A stretch of DNA of 64,000 nucleotides from Planctomycetaceae bacterium. GTDB taxonomy: Bacteria; Planctomycetota; Phycisphaerae; Phycisphaerales; UBA1924. The position numbers and the translations under genes were made by a program. How positions within the stretch are numbered: the stretch's first letter is position 1; every line of letters begins with the position of its first letter. Below the pieces are notes generated by a model that was not told the DNA's origin, did not search any database, and worked only from the letters and a program-made list of their open reading frames with translations. This document shows positions 16,223 through 24,547 of the stretch, one piece after another. The DNA is taken from the NCBI GenBank assembly GCA_021294835.1, contig JAJTDF010000026.1, forward strand, positions 1 to 64,000. The letters run 5' to 3'.

Positions 16223-17373
16223 CAGCGCGATCCTTGCGACATCGGGGCGGCCAGTTGCGTGAGGGCGTCAACGAGGCCTTGAGCATCGAGCCCATGCCGG
16301 GCGTGTTCGGCGACTGTCTGCTGTGCGGCGCGGCCGATGAGGGGCAGGTCGGGCAGGCGGCTCCAAAGGCGAAGCAGCGCTTGGACGAGGTAGCGTTTTC
16401 TGGGAGCCTCGGCGAGGAATCCGGTGACGCCGTCGGTGACCCACTCGTCGATGACGCCGACATCGGTCGCGACGGGGACGCGACCGGCGGACATGCACTC
16501 AATCATGGACAGCGGCAGGCCCTCGGTGCGGGACGGCATGAGCAGAACGTCATTGTGGTGCCAGACGGCGGCCACATCGCGGACGTGACCGGCGAAGCGC
16601 ACCCTGTCAGCGATGCCGAAATGTGCGGCGACAGCGCGGAAGCAGGCTTCGTCGCCTCCGCCGTAGCAGGTGAGGGTCCAGGGGCGCTGGCGCAGTTCCG
16701 GGTCGGCGAGGGCCTCGAAGGCCAGGTCGGGTGCTTTGACGGGGTCCAGACGGCCGACCATGGCCAGGCGCAGCGGCTCATGGGGCTGACGCTGCACCGG
16801 GGGGGGGACGGAGCCGAGGGACGCGGGGAGTGGGTTGCGGAAGATGGTCAGGTTGTCGAGCGGACGGCCGAGCTGCCGCCTGAGCGCATCGCCGGCGCCG
16901 CGCCCGAGCACGCCAACGATCGCGGCCCGCTGGTAATAGGCGGATGCTCGGGACCGCACCGCCTCGTTGGCGATAGCAGCGGTGCTGTTGGCGTGCACCA
17001 GCACGATGTACGGGCAGCTCGCACGATTCAGCCAGCCGCCGATCGCCTCGCCTTCGGTGCTGGCTACGCCGTCCAAAAAGGTCGCCTCGTTGATGACCAC
17101 GACGTCGGGGCGCCAGTCGGCCAGCGCTCGCAGCGGACGACGGAGCCGGTGCCTGAGTTTGTTCAAGCGGCCGTACGGACGGAACGGTCTCTCGATGAGG
17201 CGCACGCCTGACTGCACCAGCGACTCGACCTTTGCGGGGCGTGGTCTGAACGGGTACATCGAGAGCGCAACCTCGTGGCCTCGGCCGACGGCGGCAGCTC
17301 CGATAGCGCCGCCGATCTCCTCGCAGCCGCCCCAACTGACCCCTTCGATTGTCGACAGAATCAGCAGTCGCAT
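16222..17373 (-). CDS. family 4 glycosyltransferase
   Basis: A 383-residue GT-B protein. It opens MRLLILSTIEGVSWGGCEEI with a glycine-rich loop for the donor; the second domain has AMVGRLDPVKAPDLAFEAL and EGLPLSMIECMSAGRVPVATDVG with the EX7E glutamates. The start at 17373 has AGGA 10 bases upstream and lies 15 bases after the upstream gene. The stop overlaps the next gene's ATG by one base. Specificity is unknown. Confidence 0.9.
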   Translation of the reverse strand: MRLLILSTIEGVSWGGCEEIGGAIGAAAVGRGHEVALSMYPFRPRPAKVESLVQSGVRLIERPFRPYGRLNKLRHRLRRPLRALADWRPDVVVINEATFLDGVASTEGEAIGGWLNRASCPYIVLVHANSTAAIANEAVRSRASAYYQRAAIVGVLGRGAGDALRRQLGRPLDNLTIFRNPLPASLGSVPPPVQRQPHEPLRLAMVGRLDPVKAPDLAFEALADPELRQRPWTLTCYGGGDEACFRAVAAHFGIADRVRFAGHVRDVAAVWHHNDVLLMPSRTEGLPLSMIECMSAGRVPVATDVGVIDEWVTDGVTGFLAEAPRKRYLVQALLRLWSRLPDLPLIGRAAQQTVAEHARHGLDAQGLVDALTQLAAPMSQGSR

Positions 17374-17388
17374 GGGAAGACGTGATCC

Positions 17389-18504
17389 TCAGGCTTGCCG
17401 CGGCTGCAGCGGATCGGCGCGGCGGCAGTCGACAGCATCGAGAAACTGCCTGACCTGTTGCCGGACGGCGTTCCAGTCGAACAAGAGGGCGGCAGACCGC
17501 GCCTGGCGAGCCATGAGATCAAGCCGGCCGGGGTCGTCAAAGAGCTGGAGCGCGGCGTGAACGTACTGGGTCTCGTCGCCGGTGCAGAGATAGCCGCACT
17601 CCGGGTTGACGTAGTCTGCTGCGCCGCCCGTTCGGGTGATGATGACGGGGAGCCCGCAGGCGAGGGCTTCCAGGACGGCGTTGTTGGCGGTGGTCTCAAG
17701 GATGGGCATCAGCAGAGCCCAGGACTGGCGATAGAGGGCGAGGAGAGAACTGTCGTCGACGTCAAGATGCAGTTCCAGGTCGCGGGCATCCAGGTCGGCA
17801 GGAAGGTGTCTGGCGGGAGCGACGACGATCACACGAACATCGCGTCGAGCGGCGCGAAGCCCGCGAGCGATGCGGGAGAGCAGGGCGAAGTCGCGGCGGT
17901 GCACTCCGGCGAAAATGAGTGTGGGGGACGCGCTGCGGGCGGCCGGCCCGGCCGGGGTGAACCAGGTGGTGTCGACGCCGTGAGGAATGAAGCGGACACG
18001 GTCGGCGCCGATGGCGTCGGCGGCGACGGGCATCTGGTGGCGTGCGACGCAGATCGCACCGTCGAGCGCGGAGCGGTCGGCTTCGCGCAGACGGTCGGCC
18101 AGGGTGGAGGGCGGGAGATGGAACACCGCGGAGATGCTGCGTGGAACGGAGTGCCGCAGACGGGCGGCCAGCGGGAGGCTGTTGTCGCCGTCGACGATCA
18201 GGAGCCGGCGGCGACGGAGGATGCGCATCGCCAGGTCCACCTCGCCTGCCTTGCGGCCGACGCGGTCGGTTCCGCCACATGGGGAGCGGGTAGCGATGAT
18301 GCCCGGGAGCATCACTGCGTCGCCGGAGAGGCGGACGCCGAGGCCGTCGGCGATCGGGTCGTATCCGGAGCGGCGTGCGTGGTGCGACCACCGCTTACAG
18401 AGGACAGCGATGTCGCCTGGGGTGCGGGCGGTGCTGAGGGCTTCGCATGAAGTTGACCATGCGGACCTCAGTGAGCGACCGAGCGTCAAGATGCGATCGG
18501 TCAA
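17389..18504 (-). CDS. family 4 glycosyltransferase
   Basis: A 371-residue GT-B protein if translation starts at the TTG at 18504, which overlaps the upstream stop as TTGA like most joints in this locus. A GTG at 18576 is possible but would overlap the neighbour by 76 bases and add a Pro-rich leader with no fold. The donor half has FIPHGVDTTWF, LIFAGVHRRDFALL and a divergent terminal motif ETTANNAVLEALACGLPVIIT. The N-terminal half is weakly conserved and carries LLIVDGDNSLPLAARL. Role in repeat-unit assembly is inferred from context. Confidence 0.8.
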   Translation of the reverse strand: MTDRILTLGRSLRSAWSTSCEALSTARTPGDIAVLCKRWSHHARRSGYDPIADGLGVRLSGDAVMLPGIIATRSPCGGTDRVGRKAGEVDLAMRILRRRRLLIVDGDNSLPLAARLRHSVPRSISAVFHLPPSTLADRLREADRSALDGAICVARHQMPVAADAIGADRVRFIPHGVDTTWFTPAGPAARSASPTLIFAGVHRRDFALLSRIARGLRAARRDVRVIVVAPARHLPADLDARDLELHLDVDDSSLLALYRQSWALLMPILETTANNAVLEALACGLPVIITRTGGAADYVNPECGYLCTGDETQYVHAALQLFDDPGRLDLMARQARSAALLFDWNAVRQQVRQFLDAVDCRRADPLQPRQA

Positions 18505-19460
18505 TCGTGCTTTCGCAAAGGGTTGGGCGCCGGGTGGGAGCGCGGGAGGACGAGTGCGGCCAACAGAAGCTTCCACGCAGGTCTTGACACTGGCCGCTCA
18601 CGCAGGGCCTTGAGGGCGTACTCGACCGGCGTGCGCCAGCGACCCATCCCCCAGCTCAGAGCGCCGCGAGACGCAAAGAACCATGAGCGCTCGCCCGCCG
18701 ACGGCCCCGGTCGCCAGTGATCGGTCAACAGAAATCGGCCTTCGATGCGGCGGCGCGTCCAAGCCTGCTCGCAAACCTGGCGCATTCGTGTCAGCTGTAA
18801 CTCGCGGTTCTGCGAACTGACCGAGTTGTCATGCTCGCGGTATAGCATGAGCACTTCGGGGAGGTTGGCGATGCGGCCCATCTCGCCGAGTTTGAGCCAG
18901 AGGTCCAGGTCCTCGGCGTATTCGGCGGCCGGGTCGTAGCCGCCGGCGGCGCGGGCGGCGTCAAGGCGGAACATGGCGCAGGGGTGCACGACGGGGGTCA
19001 CGCCGCCGAGGGCCTCGGCCTGCAGCGGGCCGTCATCAGTATGGCGGCGGGGGGCGAACAGGCGGCGGTTGCGGCCGTCGATGATCTCGTACTGGCAGCC
19101 CAGGAGCACGACCTCGGGGTTGGCGTGCATGAAGGCGACCTGGCGGGCGAGGCGGTGGGGGAGGGCGAGGTCGTCGGCGTCCATGCGGGCCACCAGGGGG
19201 GCGGTGGCCAGGGCGAGCATCTCGTTGAGGGCGACGACGTAGCCGGTGTTGGGGCGGCTGATCAGGTGAATGCGGCGATCCGCGCTGGCCAGCCGCTCGA
19301 GCACGTCCAAGGAGCGGTCGGTGGAGCCGTCGTTCACGACGATGAGGCGGAAGTCGCGGAAGGTCTGGTCCAGGATGCTGCGGACGGCCGACTCGAGGTA
19401 GCGTTCGGCGTTGTAGACGGGCATCAGGATGTCAACTTCAGCCGGCATGGGTGGTGGCAT
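18501..19460 (-). CDS. family 2 glycosyltransferase
   Basis: A 319-residue GT-A enzyme with a textbook N-terminus: DILMPVYNAERYLESAV, NDGSTDRS, and ARMDADDLALPHRL carrying the DxD-type metal site. The acceptor side has AEYAEDLDLWLKLGEMG. The start is ATG 19460, six bases after the upstream stop; a second ATG at 19448 gives a better-aligned N-terminus and neither has a clear ribosome binding site. The gene is on the high-GC side of the composition boundary described at 19466. Confidence 0.88.
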   Translation of the reverse strand: MPPPMPAEVDILMPVYNAERYLESAVRSILDQTFRDFRLIVVNDGSTDRSLDVLERLASADRRIHLISRPNTGYVVALNEMLALATAPLVARMDADDLALPHRLARQVAFMHANPEVVLLGCQYEIIDGRNRRLFAPRRHTDDGPLQAEALGGVTPVVHPCAMFRLDAARAAGGYDPAAEYAEDLDLWLKLGEMGRIANLPEVLMLYREHDNSVSSQNRELQLTRMRQVCEQAWTRRRIEGRFLLTDHWRPGPSAGERSWFFASRGALSWGMGRWRTPVEYALKALRERPVSRPAWKLLLAALVLPRSHPAPNPLRKHD

Positions 19461-19465
19461 ACAGA

Positions 19466-20143
19466 TTAAAGATCATGCGCCCAGTCGGCAGTATGCACCC
19501 ACGCAAGTGATCGGCGAATCCCGCCGAGTTGCCATCGTTTAGTTGTCAATAAATCGCCCAGAGCTCGTCCGACTCCAGAGAATGAAGTCGCGTCATGAAA
19601 GACAATGATTCCACGATGAGCCATTAGGGGCTCAATGACGTTGACATCTTGGCTTGCATAGCGATAGCTGTGATCTCCATCTATAAAAGCCAATCCAATC
19701 TTTCCAGATATATCGGCTGCGGTAAGGTCAGAGCTGTTTTTTCTTAATGGAACGATGTGTTTTGAAACACCAGCGGTGTTCTGTTCGAAATCGATCCAGG
19801 TGTCTCTGATGCCGTCGGGCATCGTTTCATTGTTCCAGGTGTCGATGCAAATGAGCTTCGTATTTCGCAGGCGGGCAGCGGCACCGAGATAGCGTGCGCT
19901 CGCGCCAAGATACGAACCAATCTCGACGAACAGCGTATTAGGCGGGGCGGCGAGGGCCAACTCCACCAATTGGAGCAGTTCATCGGGGTGTGTATAGGTC
20001 TGCGGGCGGAAGGTATTTCGGTTCGCTCGATCAACCCAGCGATGGCCCAAGGCGCTGCGCAGGCGGTCCGACAGCTGGCAGAGCTTGTTTGATCCGCGGT
20101 ACATAGTCCATAGCAAAGCCGAAATTGAAGCAGAAATGGTCAT
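19466..20143 (-). CDS. class I SAM-dependent methyltransferase
   Basis: A 225-residue protein. LFVEIGSYLGASARYLG is the SAM-binding glycine loop; LICIDTWNNETMPDG and GLAFIDGDHSYRYASQDV are the later strands, and GIIVFHD follows. This matches Methyltransf_24-type enzymes found in polysaccharide loci, probably O-methylating a sugar. The ATG at 20143 overlaps the Wzt stop by ATGA. Base composition is strikingly low: hand counts of 60-base blocks give about 48% GC at 19621 and 42% at 19681, against roughly 63-70% around it, so the gene was probably acquired. Confidence 0.85.
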   Translation of the reverse strand: MTISASISALLWTMYRGSNKLCQLSDRLRSALGHRWVDRANRNTFRPQTYTHPDELLQLVELALAAPPNTLFVEIGSYLGASARYLGAAARLRNTKLICIDTWNNETMPDGIRDTWIDFEQNTAGVSKHIVPLRKNSSDLTAADISGKIGLAFIDGDHSYRYASQDVNVIEPLMAHRGIIVFHDATSFSGVGRALGDLLTTKRWQLGGIRRSLAWVHTADWAHDL

Positions 20144-21426
20144 GAGTTGTTCAGTCCGTGGTTGGGCATGGATCCATGGGTCAGACTGGCCGTTGGAGCG
20201 ATGTAGCCATGGTCGGCGGTATGGGGGAAGGTTCGGCCGGGCTGCGGAGTCGAATCGATAGTAAAAGCAAGGGCTCGATGGACCGTATCGTAGGTGCTTG
20301 TGTTGTGTGGTCCAATCCACAAAGTGATGGAATAGGTTCCTGGGATCAATGGAGGCAGATCAATATCAAAGGAAAAATGACCGGTTCTTGTGTCGGGATT
20401 GATGAATGGCAGCAGGCTGGGTATTGCTTGCATGATTGCGGTGCCAGTTGGGTCGAGAATGTCTGCTGCAACAAAGCTGGGTCTTGCTTGAAGATCGTTT
20501 GTATGAATATCAATGTGTAGGCGCAAGGTCAGACGGGGCTGTTGGCCAAAGAGGTGCAATGCCGCTCTGGTAATTCTGACAGGCTTGGCTCTTTGAGTAG
20601 CAGAGAGGTCGCCGGAATCTTCTTCCCAAACAGTGCCGTTCGCGTGGCCGCCGGAGTCCAAGTAGCGTGCAATAGCGTGTTCGACGCTGCCGGCGTGTGC
20701 TATGTTGCCGTGCCGGAGCGTTATGGCGGTCGTGCACAGTGTTCGGATCGCTGCGATATTGTGGCTGACAAAGAGTACAGTGCGACCTGTGCCGCGAGCT
20801 ACATCCTGCATTTTGCCCATGCACTTCCGCTGAAAGTCGGCGTCGCCCACTGCCAGAACCTCGTCGACGATGAGGATCTCGGGGTCCAGGTGGGCGGCGA
20901 CGGCAAAGGCGAGACGAACGTACATGCCGCTGGAGTAGCGTTTGACGGGGGTGTCGAGGAACTTCTCGACCTCGGCGAAGGCGACGATCTCATCGAACTT
21001 GGCGGCGATCTCGCGCCGCTTCATGCCGAGGATGGCGCCGTTCATGTAGATGTTCTCTCTCCCGGTCAGTTCGGGGTGGAAGCCGGTGCCGACTTCCAGC
21101 AGGCTGGCGACGCGGCCGGTCATGCGGATGCGGCCGGCGGTGGGCTCAACGATGCGGGAAAGGACCTTGAGCAAGGTGGACTTGCCGGCGCCGTTTCGGC
21201 CGATGATGCCAACCACTTCGCCCCGCTTGACCTCGAACGACACGTCCTTGAGTGCCCAGAACTCCTCGGTATCGGCGGTGGTGGCTCCGCCGAGAGCGCG
21301 AAGGCGACGGAACGGGGCGGTGAGGGTGCTGGTGATCAGTTCGCGGAAGGAATCAGGGCGGGCGCCCTCGTGGGCGAGGCGGTAGACCTTGGAGATATTC
21401 TCGACGCTGATGATGGTGTCGGACAT
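20140..21426 (-). CDS. wzt: polysaccharide ABC exporter ATPase with Wzt C-terminal domain
   Basis: A 428-residue protein. The ATPase domain (1-260) has Walker A GRNGAGKST (76-84), signature YSSGMYVRLAF (164-174), Walker B ILIVDEVLAVGD (184-195) and the switch His222. Residues 270-428 form a beta-rich Wzt C-terminal domain, which in known exporters binds the non-reducing terminal modification of the glycan. GC content falls from about 68% near 20881 to about 43% near 20341, so the ATPase half matches the host and the C-terminal half matches the low-GC methyltransferase next door. Start at ATG 21426; the permease gene ends 40 bases upstream. Confidence 0.93.
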   Translation of the reverse strand: MSDTIISVENISKVYRLAHEGARPDSFRELITSTLTAPFRRLRALGGATTADTEEFWALKDVSFEVKRGEVVGIIGRNGAGKSTLLKVLSRIVEPTAGRIRMTGRVASLLEVGTGFHPELTGRENIYMNGAILGMKRREIAAKFDEIVAFAEVEKFLDTPVKRYSSGMYVRLAFAVAAHLDPEILIVDEVLAVGDADFQRKCMGKMQDVARGTGRTVLFVSHNIAAIRTLCTTAITLRHGNIAHAGSVEHAIARYLDSGGHANGTVWEEDSGDLSATQRAKPVRITRAALHLFGQQPRLTLRLHIDIHTNDLQARPSFVAADILDPTGTAIMQAIPSLLPFINPDTRTGHFSFDIDLPPLIPGTYSITLWIGPHNTSTYDTVHRALAFTIDSTPQPGRTFPHTADHGYIAPTASLTHGSMPNHGLNNS

Positions 21427-21466
21427 GGGGGCCGGTGGTGGGGCAGAGGATCGACTGCGGGGCAAC

Positions 21467-22291
21467 TTAAGCGATGTCGGCGAAGCGCTGCTCGACCTTG
21501 CGGAAGTAGAACATGCCGACGAGGAGGGCAACGACCGCGACGACCGCGGAGACGGCCAGGGTGTCCCAGTTCCAGGGGCGGCCGAGGGTGGCGGAGCGGA
21601 AGGCGTCAATCAGACCGACCATGGGGTTGAGTGCCAGCAGCCACTGGTACTTCTCGGGGACCATGCTGACGGGGTAGATGACCGGGCTGAGGTACATCCA
21701 GATCTGCATCATGAAGGGGAGGACGAAGCGGAAGTCGCGGTAGCTGACGGTGAGGGCGGCGAGGAAGAGTGAGACGCCCAGTGCGGCGACGGCGATGAGG
21801 AGGGTGATGGGGAGGACGGCGAGGATGGCCAGGGTGGGCCAGAGGCCGGTGACGGCCATGAGGACGAGCAGGACGAGAAAAGCAAGGGCGAAGTCGGCGA
21901 CGGCGGTGCCGATGGCACTTGCGGGGATGAACATCCGCGGGAGGTAGACCTTGGTGAGCAGGTGCTGCTGGTTGACCAGGCTGAGGCCGCCGGTGCTGAC
22001 GGCAGTGGAGAACAGCAGCCAGGGGAGCATGCCTGCGAAGGCGAAGACGGGATAGGGGACGCCGTCGGAGGGGATTTTGGCGAAGGCGCCGAAGATGACG
22101 GAGAAGATGGCGACGCTGAAGACGGGCTGGAGGATGGCCCAGGCGGCACCGAGGACGGTTTGTTTGTAGCGGACTTTGAGGTCGCGTTGGATCAGGAAGC
22201 CGAGGAGTTCGCGGTGCTCCCAGAGTTCGCGCCAGTCGATGGGGATCCAGCCCTTGCGGGGCTGGATGATGATTTCGGGGGAGGTGGTCAT
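21467..22291 (-). CDS. wzm: polysaccharide ABC exporter permease
   Basis: A 274-residue ABC-2 type membrane protein with six hydrophobic segments. The family marks are LLGFLIQRDLKVRYKQTVLG before the first helix and LSPVIYPVSMVPEKYQWLLA between helices five and six. With the ATPase encoded next, it would move a completed, lipid-linked glycan across the inner membrane. The ATG at 22291 starts MTTSPEIIIQPRKGW, a short cytoplasmic leader. Composition is normal for the host, unlike the downstream half of the ATPase gene. Confidence 0.93.
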   Translation of the reverse strand: MTTSPEIIIQPRKGWIPIDWRELWEHRELLGFLIQRDLKVRYKQTVLGAAWAILQPVFSVAIFSVIFGAFAKIPSDGVPYPVFAFAGMLPWLLFSTAVSTGGLSLVNQQHLLTKVYLPRMFIPASAIGTAVADFALAFLVLLVLMAVTGLWPTLAILAVLPITLLIAVAALGVSLFLAALTVSYRDFRFVLPFMMQIWMYLSPVIYPVSMVPEKYQWLLALNPMVGLIDAFRSATLGRPWNWDTLAVSAVVAVVALLVGMFYFRKVEQRFADIA

Positions 22292-22323
22292 GGGGCGTGT
22301 GAGGGTGGCGTGCCGGCGCGGAG

Positions 22324-23418
22324 TCAGCGGGCGGGCGCGGCTTGGTTCACGGCAGCGTCGATGGCGTCGAGGTAGCGGAGGACGCGTTGGTCGGGCGGCC
22401 CGCCGGAGCGTGCGGCGGATTCGGCGCGGAGGGTCTGCTTTCGAAGCCAATCGGCGTGGGCGGCGCCGATGCGGCCGGCGGCGAGGGGGCGTCCCCAGGC
22501 TTTGACCGAGCCGTCGGGTGAACTGGCGAGGTCGGCTGAGAGGCTGACCAGGAGGGAATCGTCGCCACCGAGGAACTGGTAGTAGGGGAGCATGAGCAGG
22601 TTGTTCACCGTGGGCACGCGAACGGGGCGGCGGACATGATCAACGAACTGGCAGATCATCTGGCTGGGGTGGACCATGTCGGTCTCGTCGATGGGCGAGA
22701 CGCGGACCGAGCCGCTGAGGCGCTGGGCATGGAGGAAGGTGTCGAACTCGACACGGCGGCCGCCGATGACGGCCATGCGGTTGAAGAGGTCAACGGGCTT
22801 GACGGACGAGCGGACGTCGTTGACGTTGAAGGTGAGTTCGAAGGTCTTGGCGAGGCGGTCGGCGGCGATGACGTGGCGGCCTTCGTAGTAGCCGATGCCC
22901 ATGTAAGTGCAGTTGTGTTCGCGGATGCGGTCGTGGCGTTCCTGGAGGATGTCGGTGCGGAGCAGGAGGGCGTCGAGATCGTGCAGCATGGCCAGGCGGG
23001 TGCGGCAGGCGCCGATGCCCAGGGACCAGGACATCCAGCTGTAGATCCAGCCCCAGTCGATGGTGCGGGCGATGCGGACCTGGCGGGGGGTGTAGAAGAG
23101 GCAGCGGACGGGCAGGCCGCCGGCGACGGCGGCGATGCGCTGGGGGTAGTCGGCGGGGAGTTCGCCGGGGAGGCAGTCGAAGACCAGGAGGACCTCGCGC
23201 ACGCAGTCGGCCTTCTGGAGACTGAGGAAGCGGAGGTTGGCCAGGGCAACGTGCGGCAGCCGCCAAGCGGCGCCGATGATGACGGTGAGTCCGTCCTCCT
23301 GTGAGGGCGTGGAGGGCCAGGTGACCAGCCCCGAGAGGATGGCGCGGGCCGCGGCGCGGAGGACGGACTTGGCGGCGAATTGAGGGAACGAGTAGCCGCT
23401 GGGGGCGGTCGTAGTCAC
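22324..23418 (-). CDS. protein of unknown function, possibly a GT-A glycosyltransferase
   Basis: A 364-residue soluble protein. Residues 43-80 (LTVIIGAAWRLP... LLVFDCLPGELP) look like the first strands of a nucleotide-diphospho-sugar transferase, and MLHDLDALLL (144-153) resembles a DxD metal site. LFNRMAVIGGRRVEFD and VHPSQMICQF follow, with no motif I can name. There is no signal peptide or membrane helix. The GTG start at 23418 has AGGA nine bases upstream. Placement between exporter and glycosyltransferase genes supports a role in glycan assembly, but the family is not recognised. Confidence 0.7.
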   Translation of the reverse strand: MTTTAPSGYSFPQFAAKSVLRAAARAILSGLVTWPSTPSQEDGLTVIIGAAWRLPHVALANLRFLSLQKADCVREVLLVFDCLPGELPADYPQRIAAVAGGLPVRCLFYTPRQVRIARTIDWGWIYSWMSWSLGIGACRTRLAMLHDLDALLLRTDILQERHDRIREHNCTYMGIGYYEGRHVIAADRLAKTFELTFNVNDVRSSVKPVDLFNRMAVIGGRRVEFDTFLHAQRLSGSVRVSPIDETDMVHPSQMICQFVDHVRRPVRVPTVNNLLMLPYYQFLGGDDSLLVSLSADLASSPDGSVKAWGRPLAAGRIGAAHADWLRKQTLRAESAARSGGPPDQRVLRYLDAIDAAVNQAAPAR

Positions 23419-23479
23419 GGGGTGATTCCTGATGTGATTGCGGCGAGGATCGCGGGCGACGGGCGAAGCCGGGGAGCGA

Positions 23480-24544
23480 TCACCAGGAGATGCGTCCCTG
23501 TCGGATGGCTCGTTCAGCGCTGATGCACACGGGGACGCAGAGCGTGGCGCGGGCGAGTGCGACGGGGAAGAGCGCGAGGCGGCGGAGCAGGGGGTGGAAG
23601 CGAAGCTGCCCGAGGGGGATGGCGCCGGTTTCGCGGATGAGCTCCAGAACGCTGGCGCCCTTGCGGGAATCGATGAGCGCCTGGCGGGCCCAGCCCGGCT
23701 GAGCGGCGTTAAGCCGGAAGACGAACTGGGAGGGGTCGGTGTCAGCGGGCCGTTGCTCGACGATCTTCCACAGGGCGCGGTTCTGGAGGGTGCCCATCAT
23801 GAGCCGCCGTTCGTGGGTGAAGAACTCGCCGAGTGAAGCAACCTGTGAGAAGACGTGCCGGGCGGTGGGGCAGCGGTCCAGGCGGGTGTCGTCGGGCGGG
23901 GCGCGGAAGCCTCGGGTGGAGACGGCGGTGCGGACGTAGCCGTCCTCTCCGAGCAGGCCGACGGGCAGGGCGATGGCTCGAGCCTCATGGCCTCGGAGGC
24001 AGTACAGACTGCCGGAGACGCCGCGGCGGGAGGCGACGGGGTTCTGAGCGATTTCGGAGATGCGTTTGGTCGCCCACTCAAAGAGGGATCGGGCGGGCCG
24101 GAGTTCGACCTCTTTGGTGGGTCGGCTGGTGCAGATGGCGGCGACGGGAGTGGCCTGCAGGAAGCGGATGATGTCGACGAAGGTGGTGGGGTCGGGGAGT
24201 TGGATGTCGGCGTCGGTGAAGAAGAGGAAGTCGGTGTCGGGCGGTGCGAGGGTGTGGACGTAGGTGTTCCAGGTTCGGGACTTGCCACCCTCGGCGAGGA
24301 CGCAGACTTCGGCGGAGAAGGGGCCGGCGGCGGCGAGCTCGCGTGCGACGCGTTCGGCGATGGGGGCGGTCTGGTCTGAGCTGCCATTGACGAGCACGAG
24401 AACGCTGACGGCCCAGCCGGCCTTCCAGACGCTCTGCGCGGCGATCGAGCGGAGGGTGGCTTCGATGCAGCGTTCCTCGTTGTGCGCGAAGACGCCGATG
24501 CAGACGCGGACGGGGCCGGACGGGGGTGGGTTGTGCTGGGTCAC
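23480..24544 (-). CDS. family 2 glycosyltransferase
   Basis: A 354-residue GT-A protein. The core opens VCIGVFAHNEERCIEATLRS, with VNGSSDQTAP for the nucleotide and FFTDADIQLPDP as the metal site. GEDGYVRTAVSTRGF is the acceptor-side motif. It resembles glycosyltransferases that start MxxxVxxFAHNE in exosortase-linked loci. Residues after 300 contain a hydrophobic stretch (ALFPVALARATLCVPVCI) that may contact the membrane. The GTG start at 24544 lies three bases after the beta-helix gene stop. Confidence 0.85.
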   Translation of the reverse strand: MTQHNPPPSGPVRVCIGVFAHNEERCIEATLRSIAAQSVWKAGWAVSVLVLVNGSSDQTAPIAERVARELAAAGPFSAEVCVLAEGGKSRTWNTYVHTLAPPDTDFLFFTDADIQLPDPTTFVDIIRFLQATPVAAICTSRPTKEVELRPARSLFEWATKRISEIAQNPVASRRGVSGSLYCLRGHEARAIALPVGLLGEDGYVRTAVSTRGFRAPPDDTRLDRCPTARHVFSQVASLGEFFTHERRLMMGTLQNRALWKIVEQRPADTDPSQFVFRLNAAQPGWARQALIDSRKGASVLELIRETGAIPLGQLRFHPLLRRLALFPVALARATLCVPVCISAERAIRQGRISW

Positions 24545-24547
24545 GGA

